Assembly: GCF_017491605.1 (NCBI RefSeq)
Contig: NZ_JAFGYY010000022.1
Span: forward strand, 1-64,000
DNA length: 64,000 nucleotides
From: Pseudomonas sp. 30_B
GTDB lineage: Bacteria; Pseudomonadota; Gammaproteobacteria; Pseudomonadales; Pseudomonadaceae
Reading direction: 5' to 3'
The position numbers were made by a program, and so were the translations under genes. The notes under the pieces are model-generated. The model did no database searches and was not told the DNA's origin. It saw nothing but the letters and a program-made list of their open reading frames with translations. This document shows, in pieces, positions 1 through 9,052 of this stretch; the stretch's first letter is position 1, and each line of letters starts with the position of its first letter.

Positions 1-91
1 AAGTGAATCACCCGCCTGATCACCACTCTCAACTTCGACTCACTGTAAGTACTTGATTTTCAAGCCCTTTCATCGCTTCGTCGCCGGGATT

Positions 92-126
92 GGTGCGCAT
101 TATAGGGACTGAAAAATCCCCGTCAA
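92..126 (-). promoter_or_regulatory. Strong sigma-70 promoter with GC-rich discriminator, rRNA-operon type, reading off the left edge
   Basis: On the minus strand a near-consensus -35 (TTGACG, 126-121) is separated by 16 bp from a perfect -10 (TATAAT, 104-99), followed by the discriminator GCGCACC. That combination is typical of stringently controlled stable-RNA promoters. Downstream (towards position 1) lies a leader-like stretch with a short hairpin (CTTGA-TTT-TCAAG, 52-64) and no ORF. I infer an rRNA or tRNA operon just outside the window; the RNA gene itself is not visible. Confidence 0.6.
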
Positions 127-397
127 CGGCTTTTTGCAGAAAGATGACAAAGGGTGTCTCCCCTCCCCCCCTCTATATAAGGAGGGAAACAACATCGATG
201 CCGGCCATCACAACCCCAAGGCCTACCTGGCGACATTCGCCTGCTCACACTTACTTGCCTGAACGGCCGAATCCTCACCGCCCGCAAAAGCACCGCCACG
301 ACCGCTGGAACTTCGAGCAGCTTGTATGACCAGCCGAGCTATGATGATGGCGGCGCCCGCCTGATTCAGGGCCGTATGGTCTAGAAGGAGACCCTGT

Positions 398-1159
398 GTG
401 AATCGGATTCAGTTGCTCATCGCATCCTGCTTGTCAGCGACTTCACTCCTGGCGTTTGCCGAAAGCCCTCAGACATTCCTTCAAGGCCGCGTTTACGAAC
501 TTCGCCGGGATACCTCGCCGGCCTTTTGCTACGAATGGGCGACTGGCCTGCCAAATGGCGTCTGGGGCAATGCAAGGGATTATGGCCAGAAGACCGAAAA
601 ACTCCTGGGCAATGGTGCCGTCCTGATTGCATCGGCAACTTACAAACCCACCGGCGAAGTGATTTCCCACTCTTTCTATAAAAGCCGGGAAGCCTGCCAG
701 CAGGACCTCGCCAGAAAGCCGGGATCGATTCCGTCCACCCTGTCCCCTTCAGCCCCGGCGACAACACAGACCGTTGCACAGAGCTCAACGTACGTCGACC
801 AACTGCAACGAGACTTCGGACAGCGCATCTATTTCAGTTCGCCCAAGGCCGAGGCGACCATCAAGAAGATCAACATCGACTGCAGAGCGCCGGATGGCCG
901 CTACCTGCCACTGTACAACGCACTGCTCGCGCGACTGCATGAAGCCAGCACCCCCGATGCCTGGATGGAAACCAGCGTGGTCAGTTCAGGAAAGAACATT
1001 CAAGTCTTCGACAGCGTTCGCCTGAAGAGCGGAAGGGAACTCACCCCGCAACTGACCCTGGAAATCAATGAATGGGGCGCCGTTGAAACCCATGGCGTCA
1101 GGCCCGACGCCCTCTCGAACGCCTGCTTCGGCTCGTACGGCCCGATCTGGAGGATCTAG
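398..1159 (+). CDS. Secreted protein of unknown function
   Basis: A 253-residue protein with a clear N-terminal signal peptide (basic MNR, then a hydrophobic stretch ending in ALAFA-like LAFAES around residue 22). The GTG start is supported by AAGGAG at 385-390. I do not recognise the family. The mature part contains several Cys residues, which would suit a periplasmic disulfide-bonded protein, and the C-terminal half (from about residue 130) begins with a short linker rich in Ser/Thr/Ala/Pro. It stands alone, with about 410 bp of non-coding DNA before the next gene. The function cannot be assigned. Confidence 0.75.
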   Translation: MNRIQLLIASCLSATSLLAFAESPQTFLQGRVYELRRDTSPAFCYEWATGLPNGVWGNARDYGQKTEKLLGNGAVLIASATYKPTGEVISHSFYKSREACQQDLARKPGSIPSTLSPSAPATTQTVAQSSTYVDQLQRDFGQRIYFSSPKAEATIKKINIDCRAPDGRYLPLYNALLARLHEASTPDAWMETSVVSSGKNIQVFDSVRLKSGRELTPQLTLEINEWGAVETHGVRPDALSNACFGSYGPIWRI

Positions 1160-1570
1160 CGGCAATGCCCTCTGGAGAACGAGCCAATAGGGCGCTGCCA
1201 TTAACCTATCGAACAACTTCGAATCATCGAGTTGTTCACAAATATCAGAACAGACTCGCAATTCTTTGAATATTTTATTGCGCTATTGCCCAAAAACAGG
1301 GGCTCCCCTTACTCTTTTGCGCCGGCAAATTGCCGCCGCTCATCCATACTCGATCTATCCGTAATTCATGGCGCATCCACGAGAAGCGCCACACTCGTCT
1401 GAACGTCACCAGCCTCTCCCGCCGCGGGCCCCACAAGGAGTTCGCCAATGTCGAGGGCGTGGAATTGCCCACGGTCAATACAAGACCTTGCCTATTTCAT
1501 GGGGCCGAGATGCTGTGCTGGGCCCGTCGTTATCACGACGGCGATATCCACTCTTTATTAGGAGACGAAA
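1160..1570. other. Intergenic region, no gene seen
   Basis: About 410 bp between two plus-strand genes. It begins with an AT-richer stretch (about 1200-1300) that could hold a promoter for the downstream lipoprotein, but I see no convincing paired -35/-10. The open frames crossing it have no plausible ribosome binding site or recognisable protein sequence. Confidence 0.5.
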
Positions 1571-2242
1571 TTGAAGAAACACGCAGTCCTGCTTCCCTTG
1601 CTGGTGCTTCCGCTGCTGTTCGGCTGCTCGAGCAACAAGGTCTCCAGCGAAGATTATTCCGGCTTCCTGAGCAACTATTCGCACCTCAGCGAGCAGGAGA
1701 ATGCCTCCGGCGCCAAGGTCATGTCCTGGGTCGAGCCGAACCTGAATCTTGGCCGCTACACCAGCGTCTACATCGAACCGACCCAGTACTTCCCCAAGCC
1801 TGCGCCGACCGACAAGGTTTCCCAGCAGACCCTCGACCAGATCTCCGCCTACTACACCCAGGTGCTCAAGCGTGAGTTCGGCCAGGTGCTGCCGGTGGTC
1901 AACCAGCCCGCCAGCGACTCGCTGGTGGTCCGCGCCGCGATCACCGGCGTGAGCAGCCATACTCAATCCCTGCGTGCCTACGAGGTGATCCCGATCGCCC
2001 TGATCTCCGCCGGCGTGAGCACCGCCGCCGGCATCCGCGACCAGGACACCGTAATTGCCACCGAAGCCGACTTCCTCGACGGCCGTACCAGCAAGGAAGT
2101 TGCCCAGGTCGTGCGCAAGGGCACCGGGCAACCGCTGGAAAACGACAAGCAGGCGATGACCGCCAACGATGTGAAAGGCGTACTGGACGGCTGGGCCAAG
2201 GACATGCGCCTGTCGTACACCAAGCTTCGCGCACAGAAGTAA
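1571..2242 (+). CDS. DUF3313 family outer-membrane-type lipoprotein
   Basis: A 223-residue protein starting at TTG (GGAG at 1560-1563). The signal peptide ends in the lipobox LFGC, so the mature protein should be lipidated at about Cys19. The body (SGFLSNYSHL..., the EPTQYFP segment, YEVIPIALISAG) matches DUF3313, a family of small Gram-negative lipoproteins without a known job. A paralogue with the same architecture lies near the other end of the window on the minus strand (55358-56032); the two share the SGFL, Y-EP-Q-P and YEVIPIALI-AG blocks. A larger frame overlapping its start in another register is not coding. Confidence 0.85.
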   Translation: MKKHAVLLPLLVLPLLFGCSSNKVSSEDYSGFLSNYSHLSEQENASGAKVMSWVEPNLNLGRYTSVYIEPTQYFPKPAPTDKVSQQTLDQISAYYTQVLKREFGQVLPVVNQPASDSLVVRAAITGVSSHTQSLRAYEVIPIALISAGVSTAAGIRDQDTVIATEADFLDGRTSKEVAQVVRKGTGQPLENDKQAMTANDVKGVLDGWAKDMRLSYTKLRAQK

Positions 2243-2345
2243 GCAGGACCTGAACCATCCGGTCGGAGGACTTCCCGGCCGGTTTCGCGAACACGATCGG
2301 CACTCGGGACAGCGAGCCCGGACGGAGCCACAAAGGGGCTGATGA

Positions 2346-4166
2346 ATGCCACATGACGGAAGCCTGTTACAGGCGACGGTGATTTTCCTGCTGGCGGTGG
2401 TGTTTCTCGTACCGCTGGCCCAACGCCTGAAACTCGGTGCGGTGCCCGGCTATCTGCTGGCCGGCATCCTGATCGGCCCCTCGGTGCTCGGTCTGATCAG
2501 CAATCCACAGAACGTCGGCAAGCTCTCCGAAATGGGCGTGGTGATGCTGCTCTTCATCATCGGCCTCGAGCTCTCCCCGCGCCGCCTGTGGATGATGCGC
2601 CGTTCGCTGTTCGGCGTCGGCTCGCTGCAAGTAGGGCTGACCGCGGTCGTCATCGGGGCGCTGGCATACCTGCTGTTCGGCCAGTCGCCGGCAGCTGCCG
2701 TGGTGCTGGGCGTGGGCCTGGCGCTGTCGTCCACCGCCTTCGGCCTGCAGGTGCTGGCCGAGCGCAAGGAATTGAACAAGCCGCACGGCCGCACCGCCGT
2801 GGGCATCCTGCTGTTCCAGGACATCGCCGCCATTCCGCTGATCGCCATCGTGCCGCTGCTGAGCGGCGGCGGCGAAAGCGCAACCGACAGCGGCGTGCGG
2901 CCGTTGCTGGCCGTTGCGGTCGGCATCGGCGTGGTGATCGTCGGCGGGCGTTACCTGCTGCGCCCGGTGTTCAGCTGGGCGGTCGGCTCGGGCCTACGCG
3001 AACTGTCTACCGCCACCGCCCTGCTGGTGGTCCTGGGCACGGCCTGGATCATGGAGCACGTCGGCGTGTCCATGGCGCTGGGCGCCTTCCTCGCCGGCAT
3101 GCTGATGGCCGAGTCGCAGTTCCGCCATGAGCTGGAATCGCAGATCGAGCCGCTCAAGGGCCTGCTGCTGGGGTTGTTCTTCGTCGGCGTGGGCATGACT
3201 GCCGACCTGCGCCTGCTGATCAATGCACCGGTCCTGGTGCTGGGACTGACCGTTTTGCTGGTGGGCATCAAGCTGCCGCTGCTGATCGGCCTCGGCCGTC
3301 TCTTCGGCGGCCTGAACCGTGCCGGAGCGATTTGCCTGGGCGTGGTGCTGGCGTCCGGTGGCGAGTTCGCCTTCGTGGTGTTCAAGCTGGCACTGGATCA
3401 CCGTCTGCTGGATCAGCAGGTGCACGATGTGCTGGTACTCGCCATCACCCTGTCGATGGCCGTGGTGCCGCTGGTGATGATGGCGTTGGCTCGCTGGATG
3501 ACCGACGAGACGAGCGAAGCCGATGCTCCGCAGGGCACGCCGGAGGTAGAGGACCAGCCGCGGGTCGTGATCGCGGGCATGGGCCGGATGGGGCGCGTGG
3601 TCGCCAACCTCCTGCAAGCCCAGAACGTACCCGTGGTGGCGCTGGATACCTCGGTGGACGCCCTGCGCCGCCAAGGCAAGGAAAGTGGCGTACCGGTCTT
3701 CTACGGCGATCCGACGCGCCCGGAAATCCTCCATGCCGCCAAGGTCGGCGAGGCCGAGCTGGTGATAGTCGCCACCGACGACCCGGAGATCAACTTCAAT
3801 ACGGTGGAAGCCCTCTCGCGTCTCTATCCGCATACACGGGTGATCGCCAGGGCCAGCAACCGCCAGCAGGTACTGCAATTGCTCGACCGGGGTGCCAACC
3901 CGGTGCGCGAAACCTTCCATTCCAGCCTGGAAATGGGACGCCGTGCCTTCATTGAGCTTGGCGTGAGCGAGGAACAGGCCGCGACCTGGGTGCGCCGCTA
4001 CCAGCAGCAGGAGGCGCAATGGCTGCTGGAGCTGCATCGGCAGGGTCGTGACGACGAGCCGGACGGTCGATTCGGCGACGACCGTGATCGCGTCGCCGGC
4101 GTTACACCGCAAGTCAAGGAACAGCCATTGGAAAGCGCCCCAGGGCGCGAGGATCGTCCGGCCTGA
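2346..4166 (+). CDS. CPA2-family monovalent cation:proton antiporter, KefB/KefC type
   Basis: 606 residues. The N-terminal ~380 residues form a Na+/H+-exchanger-type membrane domain of about 12 segments (GYLLAGILIGP near 35-45; LLFQDIAAIPL near 155-165). The C-terminal part is a RCK/TrkA-N domain with the dinucleotide-binding motif GMGRMG at 411-416. This is the KefB/KefC layout of glutathione-gated K+ efflux systems of the inner membrane; the length matches. No KefF/KefG-type ancillary oxidoreductase gene lies next to it, so glutathione gating is uncertain. It is the first gene of a close series, with 22 bp to the AI-2E-family gene. The tail after about residue 570 is charged and variable. 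Confidence 0.88.
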   Translation: MPHDGSLLQATVIFLLAVVFLVPLAQRLKLGAVPGYLLAGILIGPSVLGLISNPQNVGKLSEMGVVMLLFIIGLELSPRRLWMMRRSLFGVGSLQVGLTAVVIGALAYLLFGQSPAAAVVLGVGLALSSTAFGLQVLAERKELNKPHGRTAVGILLFQDIAAIPLIAIVPLLSGGGESATDSGVRPLLAVAVGIGVVIVGGRYLLRPVFSWAVGSGLRELSTATALLVVLGTAWIMEHVGVSMALGAFLAGMLMAESQFRHELESQIEPLKGLLLGLFFVGVGMTADLRLLINAPVLVLGLTVLLVGIKLPLLIGLGRLFGGLNRAGAICLGVVLASGGEFAFVVFKLALDHRLLDQQVHDVLVLAITLSMAVVPLVMMALARWMTDETSEADAPQGTPEVEDQPRVVIAGMGRMGRVVANLLQAQNVPVVALDTSVDALRRQGKESGVPVFYGDPTRPEILHAAKVGEAELVIVATDDPEINFNTVEALSRLYPHTRVIARASNRQQVLQLLDRGANPVRETFHSSLEMGRRAFIELGVSEEQAATWVRRYQQQEAQWLLELHRQGRDDEPDGRFGDDRDRVAGVTPQVKEQPLESAPGREDRPA

Positions 4167-4188
4167 GGGGTCGGTCTGGAGGAAAACC

Positions 4189-5286
4189 ATGCAACCCAGT
4201 TTCAAGTTCGATAGCACCCTGTCCCGGGGCTTGCTCGATGTTCTCATCAAGGCCGGACTGATCGCCGTCCTGGTGATGTTTTCCTTCCAGGTCTTCCAGC
4301 CCTTCCAGGAGCTGATGATCTGGTCGGTGATCCTCGCCGTCACCCTCTATCCGCTGCAGCGCTGGCTCAAGGCGCGCACCGGCCTCAAGGACGGCTACGT
4401 CGCGACGCTGATCGTACTCTTCGTCCTGCTGGTGCTGATCGCGCCGATCTATCTCCTGGCGACCAACGTCGGCGACTCCATGGACAAGGTGGTGACGCTG
4501 CTCAAGAGCGACACCCTGAGCATTCCGCCGCCGCCGGAATCGGTGTCCACCTGGCCGCTGATCGGCCCGCGCGTCTACGCGGCCTGGCAGATGGCCTCCG
4601 GCGGCCTGAGCGACGTGGCGCAACACCTGCTGCCCTATCTCAAGGGCACCGGTCGCGTGCTGCTCGGCGCCGCAGCCAGCGCCGGCGGCGCCTTCCTGCT
4701 GTTCATCGCGGCGATCATCGTCTCCGGCATCATCATGGCCTTCGGTGAAACCGGTACCCGTGCCGCGCAACGCATCGCCAACCGGGTGGCCGGCGTGGAT
4801 CGCGGCAAGAGCATGGCCGTCCTGTGCACCGCCACCATCCGTGCGGTCGCCCAGGGGGTGATCGGCATCGCCTTCATCCAGATGCTGCTGATCGGCATCG
4901 GCTTCGTGGTCAAGGGCGTACCGGGCGCGGGCATCCTGGCAGTCGCCATCCTGATCCTGGGTATCGCCCAGGCGCCGGCGACCCTGATCACCATCCCGGT
5001 GATCGCCTATGTCTTCTCCACCGAAGGCTTCACCGCCGCGACCATCGCCTTCGCCATCTACTCCTTCGTCGCCGGCCTCTCGGACAACGTGCTCAAGCCG
5101 CTGCTGCTGGGACGCGGCGTGGACGTGCCTATGCCGGTGGTGTTGATCGGGGCTATCGGGGGGATGGTGGTCAAGGGCATCATCGGCCTGTTCATCGGCC
5201 CGGTGATCCTGGCCGTGGCCTACAACCTGTTCTGGCAATGGGTCGACCAGCAGGAAGCGGACAGCACCGCCAAACCGTCCGAATAA
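4189..5286 (+). CDS. AI-2E family / PerM-type inner-membrane permease
   Basis: 365 residues starting at an ATG with CTGGAGGA upstream (4175-4182); an earlier in-frame ATG at 4048 lies inside the preceding gene and was rejected. About eight hydrophobic segments are visible, with the QPFQELMIWSVILAVTLYPL and GLSDNVLKPLLLGRG blocks typical of the AI-2E/UPF0118 permease family. Members transport varied substrates; some are linked to autoinducer-2 or Na+/H+ exchange. Here it is only 12 bp ahead of a three-part efflux set, which suggests co-transcription and perhaps a shared envelope or export role (inference). Confidence 0.85.
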   Translation: MQPSFKFDSTLSRGLLDVLIKAGLIAVLVMFSFQVFQPFQELMIWSVILAVTLYPLQRWLKARTGLKDGYVATLIVLFVLLVLIAPIYLLATNVGDSMDKVVTLLKSDTLSIPPPPESVSTWPLIGPRVYAAWQMASGGLSDVAQHLLPYLKGTGRVLLGAAASAGGAFLLFIAAIIVSGIIMAFGETGTRAAQRIANRVAGVDRGKSMAVLCTATIRAVAQGVIGIAFIQMLLIGIGFVVKGVPGAGILAVAILILGIAQAPATLITIPVIAYVFSTEGFTAATIAFAIYSFVAGLSDNVLKPLLLGRGVDVPMPVVLIGAIGGMVVKGIIGLFIGPVILAVAYNLFWQWVDQQEADSTAKPSE

Positions 5287-5298
5287 GCAAGGATTGCC

Positions 5299-6834
5299 AT
5301 GCCAAAGCGCGTCAGACGCTGCACCATCGTCTTCACCACCCTCCTGGCCGGCTGCACCCAAGTCGGCCCGGACTTCCAGCCGCCGCAGGATCCCTGGCTG
5401 GCCGGCTGGAACACTCCGCTGCTGGAACAGGCCGGTCGTAACGCCAGCGCCCCCGACCTGCGCCAGTGGTGGACGGTGTTCGCCGACCCGACCCTCGACG
5501 CGCTGATCGCCGAAGCCGACGCACACAACACCAACCTGCGGGTAGCGGGTCTGCGCATCGCCGAGGCACGTGCGCAGCTGGAGATCGCGGAAACCGGGCG
5601 TTATCCGCAGCTCCAGCAGATCCGAGGCGAAAGCCTTTACCTCAAGCAGAACCAGTCCGGCGCGCCAACCGCCCGCGACTCGGTGTTCTGGCAGTCCAGC
5701 GCCGGTTTCGACATCGGCTGGGAAATCGACTTCTGGGGCCGGTTCAGCCGCGCCATCGAGTCCGCCGACGCGGCCTACTTCGCCTCCCAGGCCAACTACG
5801 CCGACGCCATGGTGCTGCTGCGCGCCCAGGTCGCCGACACCTACTTCGGCCTGCGCACCGCCGAGGCGCGCCTGGACATCGCCCGCGAGAACGCCAAGCG
5901 CCAGGAACGCAGCCTGGAGATCACCGAACGGCTGTTCCGCCACGGCGAGAACGACGAGCTCGACTGGCAACAGGCGCGCACCCAGTACCTGGCGACCCTG
6001 GCGACCATTCCCGAGTTCGAGAACCAGGTGAACGCCCTGCGCAACATCCTCTGCGCGCTGCTCGCGCGGCCGCCGGGAGCGATGCCGGAACTGGCCACGC
6101 GCCACGGACAACTGCCGATGCCGGACCGCGCGGTGCTCCAGGACGTGCCGGCCAGCCTGCTGCAACGCCGTCCGGACATCCGCGCCGCCGAACAGGCGGT
6201 GGCGGCGCAGTCGGCGCTGGTGGGCGTCGCCGAGGCCGACCTGTACCCGTCGATCAGCCTGCTGGGCAGCATCGGCTGGAGCTTCGTGTCGGCCAACAAC
6301 CTGCCCGACAGCTTCAACCTCGCCGCCGGGCCGAGCCTGATCTGGAACCCCTTCGACTACGGCAAGCGCGAGAACGCCGTGCGCGTGCAGGACGCGCGCC
6401 TGCAGCAGTTGATCGAGCTCTATCACCAGGACGTGCGCAACGCCGCGCGCGAAGCCGACGACGCCGCCAGCGGGCTGGTGCGCTCGCTGCAGAGCGCGAA
6501 CATTCGCGAGCAGGCCTCGCAGGCGGCGCAACGCTCCCTGAACCTGGCCAGCTCGCAGTACCGCGAAGGCTTCGCCGACTTCCAGCGCGTGCTCGATGCC
6601 CAGCAACTGCTGCTGCAACAGCAGGACGGCTATCTGGTCAGCCGGGGCAATGCGGTCAGCAGCCTGGTGGCGCTGTACAAGGCCCTCGGCGGCGGCTGGG
6701 ACAGCCGCCGCCCGCCCATCGATCCGGCGACCCGCAAAACCATGGAACAACGCACCGACTGGGGCGACCTGCTCGATGAGCCGGCTCCGGCAACCCAGGC
6801 CCCCAGTACCTCAGGACAAGGTAAGCAGAAATGA
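5299..6834 (+). CDS. Outer-membrane efflux lipoprotein, NodT/OprM family
   Basis: 511 residues. The N-terminus carries a lipoprotein signal with lipobox LAGC, then the VGPDFQPP-type sequence that opens nearly every RND outer-membrane factor. Two tandem OEP repeats follow (roughly 60-250 and 270-470), including the RPDIRAAEQAV block characteristic of TolC-like channels. The protein should form the trimeric outer-membrane channel of the pump encoded with the next two genes; its end overlaps the adaptor gene by 4 bp (ATGA), indicating translational coupling. A Gln/Ala-rich tail after about residue 480 is extra. Confidence 0.9.
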   Translation: MPKRVRRCTIVFTTLLAGCTQVGPDFQPPQDPWLAGWNTPLLEQAGRNASAPDLRQWWTVFADPTLDALIAEADAHNTNLRVAGLRIAEARAQLEIAETGRYPQLQQIRGESLYLKQNQSGAPTARDSVFWQSSAGFDIGWEIDFWGRFSRAIESADAAYFASQANYADAMVLLRAQVADTYFGLRTAEARLDIARENAKRQERSLEITERLFRHGENDELDWQQARTQYLATLATIPEFENQVNALRNILCALLARPPGAMPELATRHGQLPMPDRAVLQDVPASLLQRRPDIRAAEQAVAAQSALVGVAEADLYPSISLLGSIGWSFVSANNLPDSFNLAAGPSLIWNPFDYGKRENAVRVQDARLQQLIELYHQDVRNAAREADDAASGLVRSLQSANIREQASQAAQRSLNLASSQYREGFADFQRVLDAQQLLLQQQDGYLVSRGNAVSSLVALYKALGGGWDSRRPPIDPATRKTMEQRTDWGDLLDEPAPATQAPSTSGQGKQK

Positions 6835-7940
6835 GCGACGCCCCCAATACGCCGCCCGCAGCCCCCAGCAAAGCCTCCCCGGACCGCGGGATGCGCGTGG
6901 TGTTGCTGCTGATTCTCGTCAGCCTGGTCTGGTACCTGCTCGCCGACCGCTTCACGCCCTATACCCAGCAGGCGCGGCTGCAGGCCTACGTGGTCCCGGT
7001 CAGCGCCGAAGTCGCTGGCCAGGTGAAGCGCGTGGCGGTGGGCAACAACCAGGAAGTGCGCAAGGGCGACGTGCTCTTCGAGCTGGACCAGGAGCAATAC
7101 CAGATCGCCCTGTCGCGGGCCGAAGCCGACCTCGACACCGTACGCCGGCAGATCGGCGCCAACACCGCCGGCATCGATTCGGCCCAGGCCGCCCTGGCCG
7201 CCGCGCAGGCCAACGAGCGCAAGGCCCGGCAGGACTCCGAGCGCCTGCAGCGACTGTTCCAGGAAGACCCCGGCACTGTCTCGGTACGCCGCCTGGAAAG
7301 CGCCCAGGCGACCCGCGAGCAGGCAGCCAGCCAGGTGGCGGCGGCCCGCGCCGAAGTCGAGCGCGCCCGTGAGCAACAGGGCGGCCACGACGAGGACAAC
7401 GCCCAGTTGCGCAGCGCCACGGCGAATGTGGCGAAGGCCCGCCTCGACCTGGCCCGCACCGTGGTGCGCGCCGACTCCAACGGCCTGATCACCGACCTGC
7501 GCACCGACGTCGGCCACTACGTCGGCCCCGGCAGCCCGGTGATGACCCTGATCGCCATCCACGACGTCTGGATCAGCGCCGACATGACCGAGAACAACCT
7601 CGGCCACCTGAGCCCCGGCACGCCGGTCCTGGTGGTGCTCGATGCGCTGCCCGGCGAACTGCGGCGCGGGCGCATCCGCAGCATCGGCTACGGCGTCAGC
7701 GTCGGCCAGAGCGCCCCGCCGGGCTCGCTGCCGACGGTGCAGAACAGCCGCGAGTGGCTGCGTTCGGCACAGCGCTTCCCGGTGATCGTCGAGCTGGACC
7801 GCGACCAGCCGCTGAACACCGCCGGCCTGCGCGTCGGCGGCCAGGCGGAAGTCATGGCGCTGCCCAGCGAAGGCAACCCGCTGAACCTGATCGGCCGCCT
7901 GTTCATGTGGCTGATGAGCTGGCTGAGCTATGCCTATTGA
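6831..7940 (+). CDS. HlyD/EmrA-type membrane fusion protein
   Basis: 369 residues with one N-terminal transmembrane anchor (VVLLLILVSLVWYLL, about 22-37). A biotinyl-lipoyl-like half follows (VSAEVAGQVKRVAVGNNQEVRKG), then a long Ala/Glu/Arg-rich coiled-coil hairpin (about 90-200) and a second lipoyl half with a beta-barrel (DSNGLITDL...). This is the periplasmic adaptor of a tripartite pump, closest in layout to EmrA/AaeA proteins. It overlaps both its upstream outer-membrane-factor gene and the downstream membrane gene. Confidence 0.9.
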   Translation: MSDAPNTPPAAPSKASPDRGMRVVLLLILVSLVWYLLADRFTPYTQQARLQAYVVPVSAEVAGQVKRVAVGNNQEVRKGDVLFELDQEQYQIALSRAEADLDTVRRQIGANTAGIDSAQAALAAAQANERKARQDSERLQRLFQEDPGTVSVRRLESAQATREQAASQVAAARAEVERAREQQGGHDEDNAQLRSATANVAKARLDLARTVVRADSNGLITDLRTDVGHYVGPGSPVMTLIAIHDVWISADMTENNLGHLSPGTPVLVVLDALPGELRRGRIRSIGYGVSVGQSAPPGSLPTVQNSREWLRSAQRFPVIVELDRDQPLNTAGLRVGGQAEVMALPSEGNPLNLIGRLFMWLMSWLSYAY

Positions 7941-8961
7941 GCCCTTCCCCATGGAGCTGAGGCGCCGGCGCGCGCTGAGGCTGGCCTGGGGCGTCGCCTT
8001 GTGCCTGGCGGCCAGCTACGGCATCGGGCTGCCGATTCCCTTTCTTGCGCCGGTGCTTGCCGTCCTCCTGCTGGCCATGCGCGCGCAGGCCCTGCCGCTC
8101 AAGGCGGCGCCGGCCCTGGCGATACTGGTGCTGCTCAGCTGCGGCATCGGCCTGCTGCTGATCCCACTGCTGCGCCATGCCCCGCTGAGCGGCGTACTGC
8201 TGGTCGGCGTGGGACTGTACCTGGTGTTCCGCTACGCCCTGCGCGGCGGCAACGGCCTGCTGGCGAACCTGCTGGTGATCGGACTGACCATGATCGCCGC
8301 CGCCGGCACCAGTGACTTCACCCTGGCGCTGTCGGTGGTGGAAGCGCTGGCCAAGGGTATGTTGCTGGCCGTGCTCAGCACCGCCGTGGCCCATGCGCTG
8401 TTCCCGGAACCGGCCGATGCGCCCTCACCCCCTGCCCCGCCGCGACCCAGCGAGGAAGATGTCGGCTGGATCGCCCTGCGCGCCGTGCTGATCGTGATGC
8501 CGGCCTTCCTGCTGGCGATCATCGCCCCGGACCGCTTCATGCCGCTGATCATGAAGTCGGTCAGCCTCGGCCAGCAGGCCGGCGAAACCCGTGCGCGCCA
8601 CGCCAGCCGCGAACTGATCGGTTCCACCCTGCTGGCCGGGGTGCTGGCGATCCTGGTCTGGAGCGCCCTGAGCCTGTTCGTGCACCTCTGGATGTTCTTC
8701 CTCTGGGTGCTGCTGTTCACCCTCTGGCAGGGCCGCCGGCTGTACGCGGCGGTGGCCACCCGCAAGAGCCCGGCGTACTGGGTCAGTTGCCTGACGACGA
8801 TGCTGATCCTGCTCGGCCAGTCGGTGCAGGACAGCGCCGGCGGCCAGGACGTCTACCGCGCCTTCGCCGTGCGCATGGCGCTGTTCCTCGCCGTGTCGCT
8901 GTACGCCAGCGGCATGCTGATATGGATCGACAGCCGCCGCGCGCGGGCGCACACGGCCTAG
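7930..8961 (+). CDS. DUF2955 / FUSC-like inner-membrane protein, predicted pump component
   Basis: 343 residues in two hydrophobic blocks (about 15-160 and 175-335) linked by a Pro/Ala-rich loop, as in half-size members of the aromatic-acid exporter/FUSC superfamily; the closest family I recognise is DUF2955. The start overlaps the adaptor gene by 11 bp. With the NodT-type channel and HlyD-type adaptor it would complete a tripartite efflux system analogous to AaeAB, probably for small aromatic or amphipathic compounds. That substrate class is inferred from relatives, not visible here. A strong bidirectional terminator follows. Confidence 0.8.
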   Translation: MPIEPFPMELRRRRALRLAWGVALCLAASYGIGLPIPFLAPVLAVLLLAMRAQALPLKAAPALAILVLLSCGIGLLLIPLLRHAPLSGVLLVGVGLYLVFRYALRGGNGLLANLLVIGLTMIAAAGTSDFTLALSVVEALAKGMLLAVLSTAVAHALFPEPADAPSPPAPPRPSEEDVGWIALRAVLIVMPAFLLAIIAPDRFMPLIMKSVSLGQQAGETRARHASRELIGSTLLAGVLAILVWSALSLFVHLWMFFLWVLLFTLWQGRRLYAAVATRKSPAYWVSCLTTMLILLGQSVQDSAGGQDVYRAFAVRMALFLAVSLYASGMLIWIDSRRARAHTA

Positions 8962-8978
8962 CTCCCGAACCCTCGCGC

Positions 8979-9021
8979 AAAAAAATCGGTGAGGACGAGG
9001 CCGTCCTCACCGATCCTTCTT
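8979..9021. terminator. Bidirectional intrinsic terminator
   Basis: A perfect 13-bp stem (8985-8997 with 9002-9014) and 4-nt loop, preceded by seven A (8979-8985) and followed by a T-rich run (9015-9021). It serves the plus-strand efflux operon ending at 8961 and, with seven U on the other strand, the convergent SulP gene ending at 9053. A second hairpin (CGCGCAT/ATGCGCG, 9022-9040) lies just beside it. Confidence 0.9.
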
Positions 9022-9052
9022 CGCGCATCACCGATGCGCGGATATTTTCCAC

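Noticed and set aside
198..329. A 43-codon frame (ATG 198) preceded by AAGGAGG and a TATATAA box
   Set aside because: The spacing from Shine-Dalgarno to ATG is about 12 nt, the peptide is Pro/His/Arg-rich with no recognisable features, and it lies beside an outward-firing promoter. Not strong enough to call a gene.
1330..1875. A 181-codon frame overlapping the DUF3313 start
   Set aside because: It overlaps a well-supported lipoprotein gene in another register and its sequence has no family resemblance.
4114..6750. An 878-codon minus-strand frame opposite the efflux operon
   Set aside because: A shadow of high-GC coding on the plus strand: low-complexity Arg/Gly/His-rich, no motif.
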